Source of the DNA: an uncultured Pseudomonadales bacterium
GTDB taxonomy: Bacteria > Pseudomonadota > Gammaproteobacteria > Pseudomonadales > Cellvibrionaceae
Assembly: GCA_947494095.1 (NCBI GenBank)
Contig: CANLTI010000014.1
Location: 1 to 64,000, forward strand
Direction of reading: 5' to 3'
Length of the DNA stretch: 64,000 nt
In this document: positions 8,902 to 17,204 of the stretch, piece after piece
Layout: the number at the start of each line of letters is the position of its first letter
How positions within the stretch are numbered: the first letter of the stretch is position 1
Notes under the pieces: generated by a model
Seen by the model: only the letters and a program-made list of their open reading frames with translations
Told to the model about the DNA's origin: nothing
Databases searched by the model: none
Position numbers and translations under genes: made by a program

Positions 8902-9066
8902 CGCTGTAGCGTTAACACACCAAAGCCGCTGCGCCCGATAAAGACAATTGATGGTAGTATTGCGCCTTTGCACTGAGCGTTGAATTCAAGCGGTTGTGAG
9001 CGGTTGATTGAAGACTATCGTATTGTTACCGCATTGCTTTTAACCCGCGTATAGGCCTACAACAGC

Positions 9067-11484
9067 ATGAACCCACTCCCTATCGATAAAATACAATCGG
9101 ACTTTGCCCTAGCCATTAAAACGCACCACCTGGTGGTGCAAGCCGAAACAGGCTCGGGTAAATCAACTCGTTTGCCATTGTGGGCAAAAGCCAATGGCAA
9201 AGTGTTAGTGGTAGAGCCTAGGCGGGTGGCGTGTACAGCCTTGGCCGAATATGTCGCGCAACTCGATAATACCCCGCTGGGCGAAGGGGTCGGTTATGCC
9301 ATTCGCTTTGATGCGAAGTTTAAACCAGACACCCAAGTGATTTTTGTAACGCCAGGCATTGCGTTGCGCTGGTTAAGTGATAACGGCCTGTGCGATTTTA
9401 CAACTATTATTATTGATGAGTTTCACGAGCGCCGCTGGGACACCGACTTACTGCTGGCGTTGCTTAAGCAAAAAAACCAAAACAATGCTCACAACAACAC
9501 TCACAACAGCACTCACAGCAATACTCAAAACAAACACCGCCACCGCATAGTACTAACCTCGGCCACCTTTAATAGCCAGCAACTGAGTGACTATTTAGGT
9601 GCTAAGCGGTTAATATCTGAAGGGCGAAGCTTTCCGGTGAGTGTTGAATATTTAAGCGCCAATGTACAGGCCATGCCTGAGCAAAGCCATTTAGACAGTC
9701 AAGTGCGCAGCGCCGTTGAACAAGCGCTAGCGCGACAGCCGGGCGACATACTTGTATTTTTGCCTGGCCGTCGTGAAATAACCGCCTGCCACAATGCCCT
9801 GCAAGTATTAACGCGCGAGCGCCCGGCACTAAATATTATTGCGCTACATGCGGCCGAAACAAAACACAACCAACAGCAGGCGCTGACGGCCAGCGCCGAG
9901 CAAACAAGAAAGGTGGTATTGGCCACCAATATTGCCGAGACCTCGCTGACGATTCCCGGGGTAACTACAGTAATTGACTCGGGCCTAGAGCGGCGCACGC
10001 ATCAGCGAGGCGGGCGCACCGTGCTCAGCTTGCAGGCTATATCTCAGGCCAGTGCCGAGCAGCGCAAAGGCCGGGCCGGCCGCACCCAAGCAGGCTTATG
10101 CTTACGTCTTTATGGCGAGTTTGCGCCATTAGTGGCCACTACACCGCCCGAGCTACTGCGCGAAGACTTGGTCGAGCCTATGTTGGCGGCGGCGAGTTGT
10201 GGTGAGGTGTTAGGGTTGTTATCACTGCCTAGCGCGCTGCCTGAGGCGGCCTTAACACGCGCCCGCGATAAGCTTATTAACATGCAAGCGATTAACAATG
10301 CAGGGGCCATTACCGCGCATGGCAAAGTATTATCGCCGCTGCCGCTCGACACGCTTTTTGCACACCTTATTACCGCCATGCCAACGCCGGCATTGCGCTG
10401 CGCTATGATAGATGTGGCCTGTGCGCTTAGCCAAACGCACAGGCTTATGCAATTACCTAATACCGAAGACGGGCATAAAGTACTTAAACAGTGGCAGGCC
10501 CACGCTTGCGATATAAGCACGTTAATTAGCCTTATGCGCAGCCATACGATCCCTAATGAGCTACAGGTTGATAGCCGCGCCTTGGCCGAAGCCAAAGTGA
10601 TGGCCAATAAAGTGCGTAGCCAATTAGCATTGCCGGCCATTCAACACACCGAGCCATACAGCCTCAATGCGTTGCAACACGCAATTGCGTTAGCCATGCC
10701 AGAGCTGGTGTTTGTGCGCCGGCAAAAGCGCCGCCAAGCACTGGGTAATGGTTACAGCGAGGTCAGCGTTGGCCGCGATAGCCGCTTTGCCGAAGATGCC
10801 GAGGCAGCCATTGTGCTAGACCAGCATATTATTCCTGCTAAGGGGACAAAACAAAACCTAGCGCTGGCGACGTGCATGTCGCCTATTACACTCAAGCATA
10901 TGTGCCAGTGGCAACTAGGCGAGGTTAGCCTAAATAGAACCTTTATCGAAAAGCGAAAAATATTAGTCGAAACCCACCGCAGCTATGCCGGCCGCGAAAT
11001 AGAGCGCACACAAAGCCCACCCAATAAAACGTTGTTGCCTTTTGCACTAAGTGAATTAATTTTGCGCAATAAAGTCTTCCCCAAAGTGGCCGCACAATTA
11101 CACGCAGACTTACACGCTTGGGCAATTTATTTAAACCTAGAAAAACGCACCGACGAGATACCCGAGCCCGGCGCTTATTTGGCCAATAAATTAGTGAGCT
11201 TGGGGCTTGAAAGCGTTGATGATATCGCCTTAATCGATGCCGATGATTTAGCCTTTGATGGCGTACCCGACTGGCAGCGAGAAGCGATAGATAACCAATA
11301 CCCTCAGCATTTGGCACTGGCCAACTTGCAATTAAAAGTAGACTATCAACTGGCTAAAAACACCGTGATTATTGAGCGTGTTACTGGCATACGCAAAACC
11401 GACCCCAAGCGTTGGGAGCTACCCAAATGGCAAGGCTTAAAAATTCGCTACAAAGTGGCAAGCCGAATAGTCGATATACGCTGA
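9067..11484 (+). CDS. hrpB: ATP-dependent helicase HrpB (DEAH family)
   Basis: An 805-residue superfamily 2 DEAH-type helicase. Motif I AETGSGKST is at residues 27-35, motif II is DEFHER near 118, motif III SAT near 163, then LATNIAETSLTIPGV (motif V) and QRKGRAGRTQ (motif VI) near 335. After the winged-helix and ratchet region comes the long HrpB-specific C-terminus to about 805, close to the E. coli length. A low-complexity insert, N and H rich, lies near residues 138-160 (NNAHNNTHNSTHSNTQN). It is probably a cytosolic RNA helicase; its exact physiological role is poorly defined in gammaproteobacteria. The ribosome site before ATG 9067 is weak. Confidence 0.96.
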   Translation: MNPLPIDKIQSDFALAIKTHHLVVQAETGSGKSTRLPLWAKANGKVLVVEPRRVACTALAEYVAQLDNTPLGEGVGYAIRFDAKFKPDTQVIFVTPGIALRWLSDNGLCDFTTIIIDEFHERRWDTDLLLALLKQKNQNNAHNNTHNSTHSNTQNKHRHRIVLTSATFNSQQLSDYLGAKRLISEGRSFPVSVEYLSANVQAMPEQSHLDSQVRSAVEQALARQPGDILVFLPGRREITACHNALQVLTRERPALNIIALHAAETKHNQQQALTASAEQTRKVVLATNIAETSLTIPGVTTVIDSGLERRTHQRGGRTVLSLQAISQASAEQRKGRAGRTQAGLCLRLYGEFAPLVATTPPELLREDLVEPMLAAASCGEVLGLLSLPSALPEAALTRARDKLINMQAINNAGAITAHGKVLSPLPLDTLFAHLITAMPTPALRCAMIDVACALSQTHRLMQLPNTEDGHKVLKQWQAHACDISTLISLMRSHTIPNELQVDSRALAEAKVMANKVRSQLALPAIQHTEPYSLNALQHAIALAMPELVFVRRQKRRQALGNGYSEVSVGRDSRFAEDAEAAIVLDQHIIPAKGTKQNLALATCMSPITLKHMCQWQLGEVSLNRTFIEKRKILVETHRSYAGREIERTQSPPNKTLLPFALSELILRNKVFPKVAAQLHADLHAWAIYLNLEKRTDEIPEPGAYLANKLVSLGLESVDDIALIDADDLAFDGVPDWQREAIDNQYPQHLALANLQLKVDYQLAKNTVIIERVTGIRKTDPKRWELPKWQGLKIRYKVASRIVDIR

Positions 11485-11522
11485 AATGCGCCGCGTAAAA
11501 AATAAGGCGGTTTAAAAACGAC

Positions 11523-11732
11523 GTAACGATGCACAGGGGTCGTAATTGGGCGCTAATGAATCATTTTCTGGGCTGCTCAAGCCATCTGCGACTTTGTGCT
11601 CCTGCAAAGTCTACCCCCACGCATCCATGCTGGGGCTGGTCGCTATATAAACGCTCCCGGCGCTTAAATGCCCAAAAAATAACCCATCAGCACCCTGCCA
11701 AGAGGGATTTGTTAACTTGACTGAATAGTTAC
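11523..11732 (+). mobile_element. IS66-type MITE, copy 1
   Basis: A 210-bp foldback element. The right end reads CTGAATAGTTAC; the left end is diverged (GTAACGATGCACAGG). The interior has the family core: GGGCGCTAATGAATCATT, a hairpin GACTTTG/CAAAGTC-like stem, a CCCC...GGGG stem and CTATATAAACGCTCCCGG. Flanks are AAAACGAC on the left and AAAATGAC on the right, a 7/8 match that looks like an 8-bp target duplication. It lies downstream of hrpB. Confidence 0.8.
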
Positions 11733-11802
11733 AAAATGACTACAGCACCGTGCCGTTTGCAAATTGAAGGCTGCTGTTAATCATTAAGGCTAATCATTAA
11801 GG

Positions 11803-12843
11803 CTAATCATTAAGACAAGCTATAAGCTGTTGGTCAAGGTTGGCGGGCAGGGTGGGGGCGATGATTTCTAGGCGGCTTTGAGCTGGCAGCTCGATGCTTG
11901 TTTCTTCTTGGGTGTCTTTTGTCATATTAAAGCTGACGCCGCCTTGTGTACTAATAATTGTTGCTTTAATACGCTCGGCGCTGCCTAATTGCGCGAGCAA
12001 AAACGCTTTTATTTTTGCGTAATGGAATATTTTATTGGGTGCAAAGCGCCAGCCAATACTACTAAACCCCTCGGCTTGATTACTGGCCGATAAATAACCG
12101 CATGCTGGGAAGGCTTGGTGGTTAATATCGGGTTTTGGGGGTGTGTTGTGTTGATGGCTGTTATTGTGGTTGTTAGTGCTGTGATGATTGTTGTGATGAC
12201 TGTCGCACTGAGCGTGTTGCAGTTGTGTGGCGCCTTGCAGCCAATGGTTTTGCAGTATGCCTTGCTCGGTAAAATACACTTTAGTCTCTACGCTGGCATG
12301 TTGGCTAATATACTGCATTAATGCGGCCGGCTCATTGGCACCGTATAAATCTTGCTTATTGCCAACAATGACATCGGCAATGGCAATTTGATCATTAAAA
12401 GTACTGTGCTCGGTATAGCGTGTATCGTTGAGTTTTCGGGCATCGACTAAGGTCACAATTTTTTGAATGTCTAGTACATCGCTATAATGCTCAGCACTGA
12501 GTACCGCGATGATTTCTTTGGGGTGGCCAAGGCCGGTGGGCTCTATGAGTAGGCGGTCGGGTTGGGCGCGTGCCAGCAATTGATTGAGTGCAATTTGCAT
12601 AGGCAAGCCTGCCGCGCAGCACATGCAGCCCCCAGGTACCTCGCGAATAAAAATGTTATCGCTGTGGGTATTTTGGCCCTCAAAGAGGCTGCCATCAATA
12701 CCTATCTTGCCAAACTCATTGACTAATACCGCCCAGCGTTCGTTGCTGGGTTTGTTTTTGAGTAGGTTTAAAATAGCCGAGGTTTTACCTACGCCTAAAA
12801 AACCGGTAATAATATTACACGGTACTGCTTGAATATGGCTCAC
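11803..12843 (-). CDS. CobW/COG0523 family GTPase, putative zinc chaperone
   Basis: A 346-residue G3E GTPase that probably delivers zinc to client proteins under limitation. The P-loop GFLGVGKTS is at residues 14-22, the metal-binding CxCC motif (GGCMCC) at 71-76, and the guanine-specificity NKQD near 155. A His-rich stretch around residues 213-240 (HHNNHHSTNNHNNSHQHN) separates the GTPase from the CobW C-terminal domain, typical of the zinc subgroup (YeiR/ZigA/ZagA type). It is the last gene downstream of the Zur and MerC-like genes on the minus strand, 70 bp after MerC, so zinc-responsive expression is likely. Cobalt use in cobalamin synthesis is the alternative, but no cob genes are near. 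Confidence 0.9.
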   Translation of the reverse strand: MSHIQAVPCNIITGFLGVGKTSAILNLLKNKPSNERWAVLVNEFGKIGIDGSLFEGQNTHSDNIFIREVPGGCMCCAAGLPMQIALNQLLARAQPDRLLIEPTGLGHPKEIIAVLSAEHYSDVLDIQKIVTLVDARKLNDTRYTEHSTFNDQIAIADVIVGNKQDLYGANEPAALMQYISQHASVETKVYFTEQGILQNHWLQGATQLQHAQCDSHHNNHHSTNNHNNSHQHNTPPKPDINHQAFPACGYLSASNQAEGFSSIGWRFAPNKIFHYAKIKAFLLAQLGSAERIKATIISTQGGVSFNMTKDTQEETSIELPAQSRLEIIAPTLPANLDQQLIACLND

Positions 12844-12913
12844 TAGGGTTACCGAATTTTAGGTGATTAGAAGCGCGCAAAGTTTATTGTGTGTACGCGC
12901 CTTAGTTATCGAT

Positions 12914-13396
12914 TTATGTGGTGTGATCGCTGGCGCAGCGGCAGTTTTTTAGGCGGCATAGCCGGTAGTTTTTTATGTGTGCCATTATTAGCAATAAAGA
13001 GCCTAGCACCGATAATACTTTTTCGATGAGGGCGTCATTTAAATATGCATGGCTCGATAGCTCACTGCTCAAAATAGTCTGCGTATAAGCGGCCAGTACA
13101 ATAATACAAATACCCACGGTACCCATCCCTACACTCAAAAATTGCTGATGCTTACGGCAGCCTAAATATAAACCCACAACACTAACCGGTAGAGTGATAA
13201 AAACTAAGCTTTGATGAAAATGCTCATCGGCCAGCGCTAGGCCGCCGAGTACGGGGCCGGCTAATAGCAGTACGGGTAAAAGTAGGCAATGTAAAGCACA
13301 AAGAGATGCCAGCGAAATGGCTGAAACATCGGCTGCGCGTTGTAAGTGGGTATGCAGGGTTTTGGCTGTATATTGCTTTGGTGTAAGCTCGTTCAT
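12914..13396 (-). CDS. MerC-like integral membrane protein
   Basis: A 160-residue protein with four predicted membrane segments. The first contains the MerC-type metal-binding pattern SLCALHCLLLPVLLL, with two cysteines and a histidine; others run FHQSLVFITLPVSVVGLYLGC, VGICIIVLAAYT and VLSVLGSLLLIMAHI. MerC proteins carry mercuric ion across the inner membrane, but no mer operon is here, and MerC-domain genes beside Zur or Fur regulators are more likely to handle zinc or another divalent metal. The start at 13396 overlaps the Zur stop (TAATG), so translation is coupled. A start seven codons upstream (13417) is possible but would overlap more. Confidence 0.85.
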   Translation of the reverse strand: MNELTPKQYTAKTLHTHLQRAADVSAISLASLCALHCLLLPVLLLAGPVLGGLALADEHFHQSLVFITLPVSVVGLYLGCRKHQQFLSVGMGTVGICIIVLAAYTQTILSSELSSHAYLNDALIEKVLSVLGSLLLIMAHIKNYRLCRLKNCRCASDHTT

Positions 13397-13854
13397 TATG
13401 CTGCGCAGCTTTGGCATAGGCAGTCTAGCTCTAGCTGGGGCCGAATAAGCGTGTAGCCGGCGTTACTAACTTGGCAGCTCAGCTCATCAATAATGTTTTT
13501 AGAAATGGCAATTTCTTTGACGTTTTGACATTCACCGCAAATTAAAAATTGCGGCACATCATGGCTGTGTGAACAGGTGATATGCGAGCAGGCAATATAT
13601 TTGTTGGTCGAGCTGAGCTTATGTACCAGCTGCTCTGACTCGAGAAAATCTAATATGCGATAAACGGACATGGGTGGCATGGCGGTTTCTGATGAGCGAT
13701 TGTAAGCATCGGTGACATCGTAAGCTGACAACGGTATTTCAGATATTAACAATAACTCTAAAATACGTTGTCGCTTTTCGGTTAAGCGGCTACCCGATTG
13801 TGAACACATAACTTGTGCTTTGCTGAGGGTTTTGGTGAGCTGTTGTTTATTCAT
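13396..13854 (-). CDS. zur: Fur family regulator, Zur-like
   Basis: A 152-residue Fur-fold repressor. The winged helix spans residues about 1-85 (LTEKRQRILELLL, AYDVTDAYN, PPMSVYRILDFLESEQLVHKL). The dimerisation domain holds two CxxC pairs (ICGEC and the C-terminal CLCQSC) forming the structural zinc site, plus His-rich CSHITCSHSHD for the sensory site. The context of a zinc-type TonB receptor, a CobW GTPase and a MerC protein favours Zur over Fur or PerR. I start at ATG 13854, with AGG upstream, rather than the longer frame to 13920. It is translationally coupled to the MerC gene and lies 91 bp downstream of the receptor gene. Confidence 0.9.
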   Translation of the reverse strand: MNKQQLTKTLSKAQVMCSQSGSRLTEKRQRILELLLISEIPLSAYDVTDAYNRSSETAMPPMSVYRILDFLESEQLVHKLSSTNKYIACSHITCSHSHDVPQFLICGECQNVKEIAISKNIIDELSCQVSNAGYTLIRPQLELDCLCQSCAA

Positions 13855-13945
13855 AATAACCTGCGTTTTTAATGTTATTAAATAAAAAGTGTTAAGCCAT
13901 AAAAATGCCCTGCACCGCATTGGCTGCGGTACAGGTACTGCTGGG

Positions 13946-16498
13946 TTACAACTTGGCGCTAAAGCCGAGTTTTATATTGCGCCCAGGTAGTGGCGCTTGG
14001 TTTTTGAGAAATGACGTATGGGCCCGCGCTTGTTTATCGCTTAAATTATTACCGGCCAAATATATTTGGCTGCTATTGCCAAACGGCAAGGTGTACCTTA
14101 TACGTGCATCAAGCAAGGTATAGCCTTGAGAGGCGGTTTCATTGTTGGCGGTTTTATCTTGCTCAAAGTATTTAACCGCGCCCAACTCAATGCCCCACGC
14201 GTTATAATCAATATTTAGCTGGCTCGCTAAGCGTGTAGGTGATGTGCGAGGTAAATAACCGCCGTTATCGAGCTTGGCATTAACGGTATCACCCCACACA
14301 GTCCACTTAACGTTGTTATGTAATTGCCAGGCGAGCTCGGCTTCTAGACCGGTCAAGGTGGCATCTTGTTGGCTAAAAATATGTATAGGTAATACGCTGT
14401 CGTCGTGACCGTGCTCGTCTTCGGCTGTATTGACTGTCTCGTGCTCTTTATGCTCGTCGGCAAATAAATCTTCGGTGGTTAAGCCTGTATTACTCAGCGC
14501 ATAGTAATCGGTGATTTGGTTGTAAAACAGGTTAATCACAAAACCAAAATCGCCTTCAAATTTACGAATAGAAAGATCAATATTGTTAGATACTTCTTTT
14601 TTGGCTTTACCGTGAAAATCTAAGTGGTACTGCGTTTCACCTTCGTGCTCTTGTTCGTGGATATCAAAAAGTGCACCCACTTCAAAGGTGCGCGTTGCAA
14701 TATGCTCGCCGGCCGAAAAGAGCTCTGCTGCGCTGGGCGCGCGCTCGGCATGCGCCACAGAGGCCGCCATATTATAACCGTCGGTAAAGTCCCAAACGAT
14801 ACCTGCCGATAGGCTAAACGGCGTAAAATGGAGGCGGTCAAAATGAATGTCTTCCTCGTGCTCTTCTTCGTGTTCTTCGGCATGCTCCTCTTCGTGGGCG
14901 TGCTCCTCGTGCGCTAAATGTAGATCATCGGCTTCTATCGAGGCGTGCTCGATACGTGCCCCCAGTTGCCACAAAAACGCACCCACATGTTTTTCTTCGA
15001 TAACGGCAAAGCCAAATTCTTGTGTTTGTGAGTTGGGTGTAAAGGCTTCGGCGCCACTGGCTTCAAAATCGGTATTTTTATTTTCTAATGAAAAAGCCCC
15101 TTTCCAGCCGGCTATTTCATTGTGGTGAAAGTTAACGCGTAGCTGCGTGGTGGTGCTGCTAAATAAGGTACCTTCTTCGTGCTCGTCTTCGTGATGTTCG
15201 TCTTCATCGGGTTCGCCTTCATCATGCTCGCCTTCATCATGCTCGCCTTCATCATGCTCGCCTTCTTCGTGAAGCTCGGCATGTGTGTAATCGGTATAGC
15301 CGGCGCTGGCACTTATTTTATTTAAAAATTGGCCATCAAGCTGGTATTCGCCGAGCAATTGCCAGCGGTTTTGGCGGTAATCCGAGAGAATGCTTTCTTC
15401 TTCGTGCTCTTCTTCGTGTTCTTCTTCATGGCCTTCTTCCTCTTCGTGGGCCTCGACGTGACCGTGACCGGGAATACCGTTGATGCGCTCTAGGCGGCCA
15501 TAAGATAAGCCAACAAAACCATTATCTAATAACCAGCTGCCGCCAAGGTTAATGCCTTTACCTTCAGAGCCGCTGTTTGCCAGAGTGTCGCGGGTATGTT
15601 CTTCGTGGCCTTGCTCTTCATGTTCGGCATCGGTTTCATGGCTTGCGTCAATATCGGCAAAGCCAGGAATGTCGTAGTCTTTACTTTTGCGCGAAAACAT
15701 ATCGATATGCGCGGCGAATTGGTCGTTGCCTCCGGTGAGGCCTGCCGCTATTAAGCTTTCGTTGTTAACCGAGTTGTATTCACTGGCCACAGCGGCTTTT
15801 AAGTCGCTGTCTTGAGGTATGCGATCATCAACAATATTGATAACGCCACCGATAGCGCCCGAGCCATAAAAGAGTGTGGCGGGGCCGCGTAAAATTTCGA
15901 TTTGCTGGGCGGTGCTAGCTTCAGTGGTCACAGCATGATCTGGCCCAATACGCGAGACATCACCGGTATCTAGGCCATTTTGGGTGACCAATACACGGGG
16001 GCCGTCAAGGCTGCGAATAATGGGGCTGGCAGCAACGCCGCCGTAAGAGGTGCTTTGTACGCCCACTTCATTTTTGAGGGTTTCGCCTAAAGTAGAGGCC
16101 TGTTTTTTGATAAGGTCTTCACCGCTTAATACCGAGACAGGCTGCGCCGATTCAATTTTAGAGGCGTGAATGGGTAAGCCAATCACATCTACGACCTCAA
16201 TAATCGCCCGTGATAACGTAACGGTTAGAGGCCCGTCGTAGTCCCCGTGCAAGTGGAGTGCTTTATGGCTAAAGCCAGGCGCCTCGATATGAATTTCATC
16301 AACTACCGCTTGTGGGATATTAAATTTACCTTGAGCGTCGGTGAGGTATTTTGCGTGGCTGCCCACCGCTTCGACTTGCGCATTGGCAATACCATTGCCA
16401 TTTTGGTCAACAACTTTACCGTTTAATGCGTAGGTATTGGCCGATACCGCTGCTATGGCTGCGCTAAGCAGTGCAGGGGTCATCAAGGGGTATTTCAT
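13946..16498 (-). CDS. TonB-dependent receptor with His/Glu-rich loops, putative zinc receptor (ZnuD-like)
   Basis: An 850-residue outer-membrane receptor. It has a signal peptide (MKYPLMTPALLSAAIAAVSANTYA), then a carboxypeptidase-regulatory-like beta-sandwich (residues 25-90, GKVVDQNGNGIANAQVEA), a plug domain (about 105-220, PVSVLSGEDLIKK, IEILRGPATLFYGSGAIGG) and a 22-strand barrel ending LAGNNLSDKQ...LPGRNIKLGFSAKL. At least five loops are packed with His, Glu and Asp, for example around residues 290, 355, 420, 545 and 680, which would bind zinc at the cell surface as in ZnuD. One loop is a five-residue GEHDE tandem repeat. Two candidate Zur sites lie upstream. The neighbouring Zur and CobW genes support zinc rather than iron. 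Confidence 0.92.
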   Translation of the reverse strand: MKYPLMTPALLSAAIAAVSANTYALNGKVVDQNGNGIANAQVEAVGSHAKYLTDAQGKFNIPQAVVDEIHIEAPGFSHKALHLHGDYDGPLTVTLSRAIIEVVDVIGLPIHASKIESAQPVSVLSGEDLIKKQASTLGETLKNEVGVQSTSYGGVAASPIIRSLDGPRVLVTQNGLDTGDVSRIGPDHAVTTEASTAQQIEILRGPATLFYGSGAIGGVINIVDDRIPQDSDLKAAVASEYNSVNNESLIAAGLTGGNDQFAAHIDMFSRKSKDYDIPGFADIDASHETDAEHEEQGHEEHTRDTLANSGSEGKGINLGGSWLLDNGFVGLSYGRLERINGIPGHGHVEAHEEEEGHEEEHEEEHEEESILSDYRQNRWQLLGEYQLDGQFLNKISASAGYTDYTHAELHEEGEHDEGEHDEGEHDEGEPDEDEHHEDEHEEGTLFSSTTTQLRVNFHHNEIAGWKGAFSLENKNTDFEASGAEAFTPNSQTQEFGFAVIEEKHVGAFLWQLGARIEHASIEADDLHLAHEEHAHEEEHAEEHEEEHEEDIHFDRLHFTPFSLSAGIVWDFTDGYNMAASVAHAERAPSAAELFSAGEHIATRTFEVGALFDIHEQEHEGETQYHLDFHGKAKKEVSNNIDLSIRKFEGDFGFVINLFYNQITDYYALSNTGLTTEDLFADEHKEHETVNTAEDEHGHDDSVLPIHIFSQQDATLTGLEAELAWQLHNNVKWTVWGDTVNAKLDNGGYLPRTSPTRLASQLNIDYNAWGIELGAVKYFEQDKTANNETASQGYTLLDARIRYTLPFGNSSQIYLAGNNLSDKQARAHTSFLKNQAPLPGRNIKLGFSAKL
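15207..15270 (-). repeat. 15-bp minisatellite inside the receptor gene
   Basis: On the plus strand the unit TCATGCTCGCCTTCA is repeated about four times in phase with the reading frame, encoding GEHDE repeats in one metal-binding loop. Because the unit is a multiple of three, copy-number changes lengthen or shorten the loop without a frameshift. Confidence 0.75.
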
Positions 16499-16522
16499 GG
16501 GGGCTCCGAAGGATTAATTGAA

Positions 16523-16559
16523 TGATATAGCGTATCTTTTTAAATGATACAGTATATCT
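16523..16559 (-). promoter_or_regulatory. Two tandem candidate Zur operators upstream of the receptor
   Basis: TGATATAGCGTATCT (16523-16537) and TGATACAGTATATCT (16545-16559) are each GATA-N5-TATC palindromes with a start-to-start spacing of 22 bp, about two helical turns. They lie 25-61 bp upstream of the receptor start. They resemble the AT-rich dyads bound by gammaproteobacterial Zur, but the match to the published consensus is loose. Confidence 0.5.
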
Positions 16560-16720
16560 TGTTTGTGACAAGCCTATTAATGCCCCTGTTTTTATAGGCA
16601 AAGGAGGGGGCGACTAGCTGCCAGTTGGGATAATAAAAAGGGATGCCACTATTTTGCCCAGCGAATAAAGTGCCTGATGTTGGTTGGCCAGAGCCGTTGA
16701 CCTGAATGCTTCTTGTATTG

Positions 16721-16955
16721 TAACTATCCAGAGGTACCGAAATTGGGCGCTAATGAATCATTTGCTGGGCCGCTCAAGCCATCTGCGACTTTATGCTCCT
16801 CGACTTTATGCAGGTGCAAAGTCTAATCTTGCATATCCCTATGCAGGGGCACTGTCTACCCCTTGCTTTCCCTGCAAGGCCCGGCCTAAATGCCGAGAAA
16901 ATAATCCACCAGCACCCGTTAGATACTGTTTTTTTAGCTTGGCTAATATAGTTAC
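16721..16955 (+). mobile_element. IS66-type MITE, copy 2
   Basis: A 235-bp element, the long internal variant. The left end is GTAACTATCCAGAGGTACCG, with a degenerate right end (GGCTAATATAGTTAC). The interior includes GGGCGCTAATGAATCATT, an extra module shared with copy 7 (TCTAATCTTGCATATCCCT and TGCAGGGGCACTGTCTACCCC), and AATAATCCACCAGCACC. No clear target duplication is visible. Confidence 0.8.
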
Positions 16956-17142
16956 CATTTTAAGTTAATAAAAATGACATGGCTTTATCGTGTGCGTCAT
17001 TAGAACTAATTAGAATTAAAAGTGTTTGCTGATGAATCTATTTTTGCCGCCACTGCCAATGTGATCACAAATCCTACTAATGGTTAAAATGACACCAAAT
17101 TTAACTGTTATTGTTCTCTCATCAGCTCAATCCAATTGTGTT

Positions 17143-17155
17143 TTTACACTGTAAA
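17143..17155. promoter_or_regulatory. Perfect 13-bp palindrome upstream of the DUF1592 gene
   Basis: TTTACACTGTAAA is a perfect dyad 50 bp before the GTG start of the lipoprotein gene. It could be a transcription-factor site; I cannot name the regulator. The rest of 16956-17204 contains no gene. Confidence 0.35.
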
Positions 17156-17204
17156 GTTGAGCTTACTACTAGGTAAGCCAGCTTAAAGATATAGGGGTTA
17201 AAAA

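Noticed and set aside
12914-13396. A mercury resistance operon
   Set aside because: Only a MerC-like protein is present. There is no merR, merT, merP or merA, and the neighbours are zinc-type genes.
14847-15128. Plus-strand Ser/Cys-rich frames opposite the zinc receptor
   Set aside because: They are the antisense reading of GAG/CAC-rich loop codons, with no start signals.
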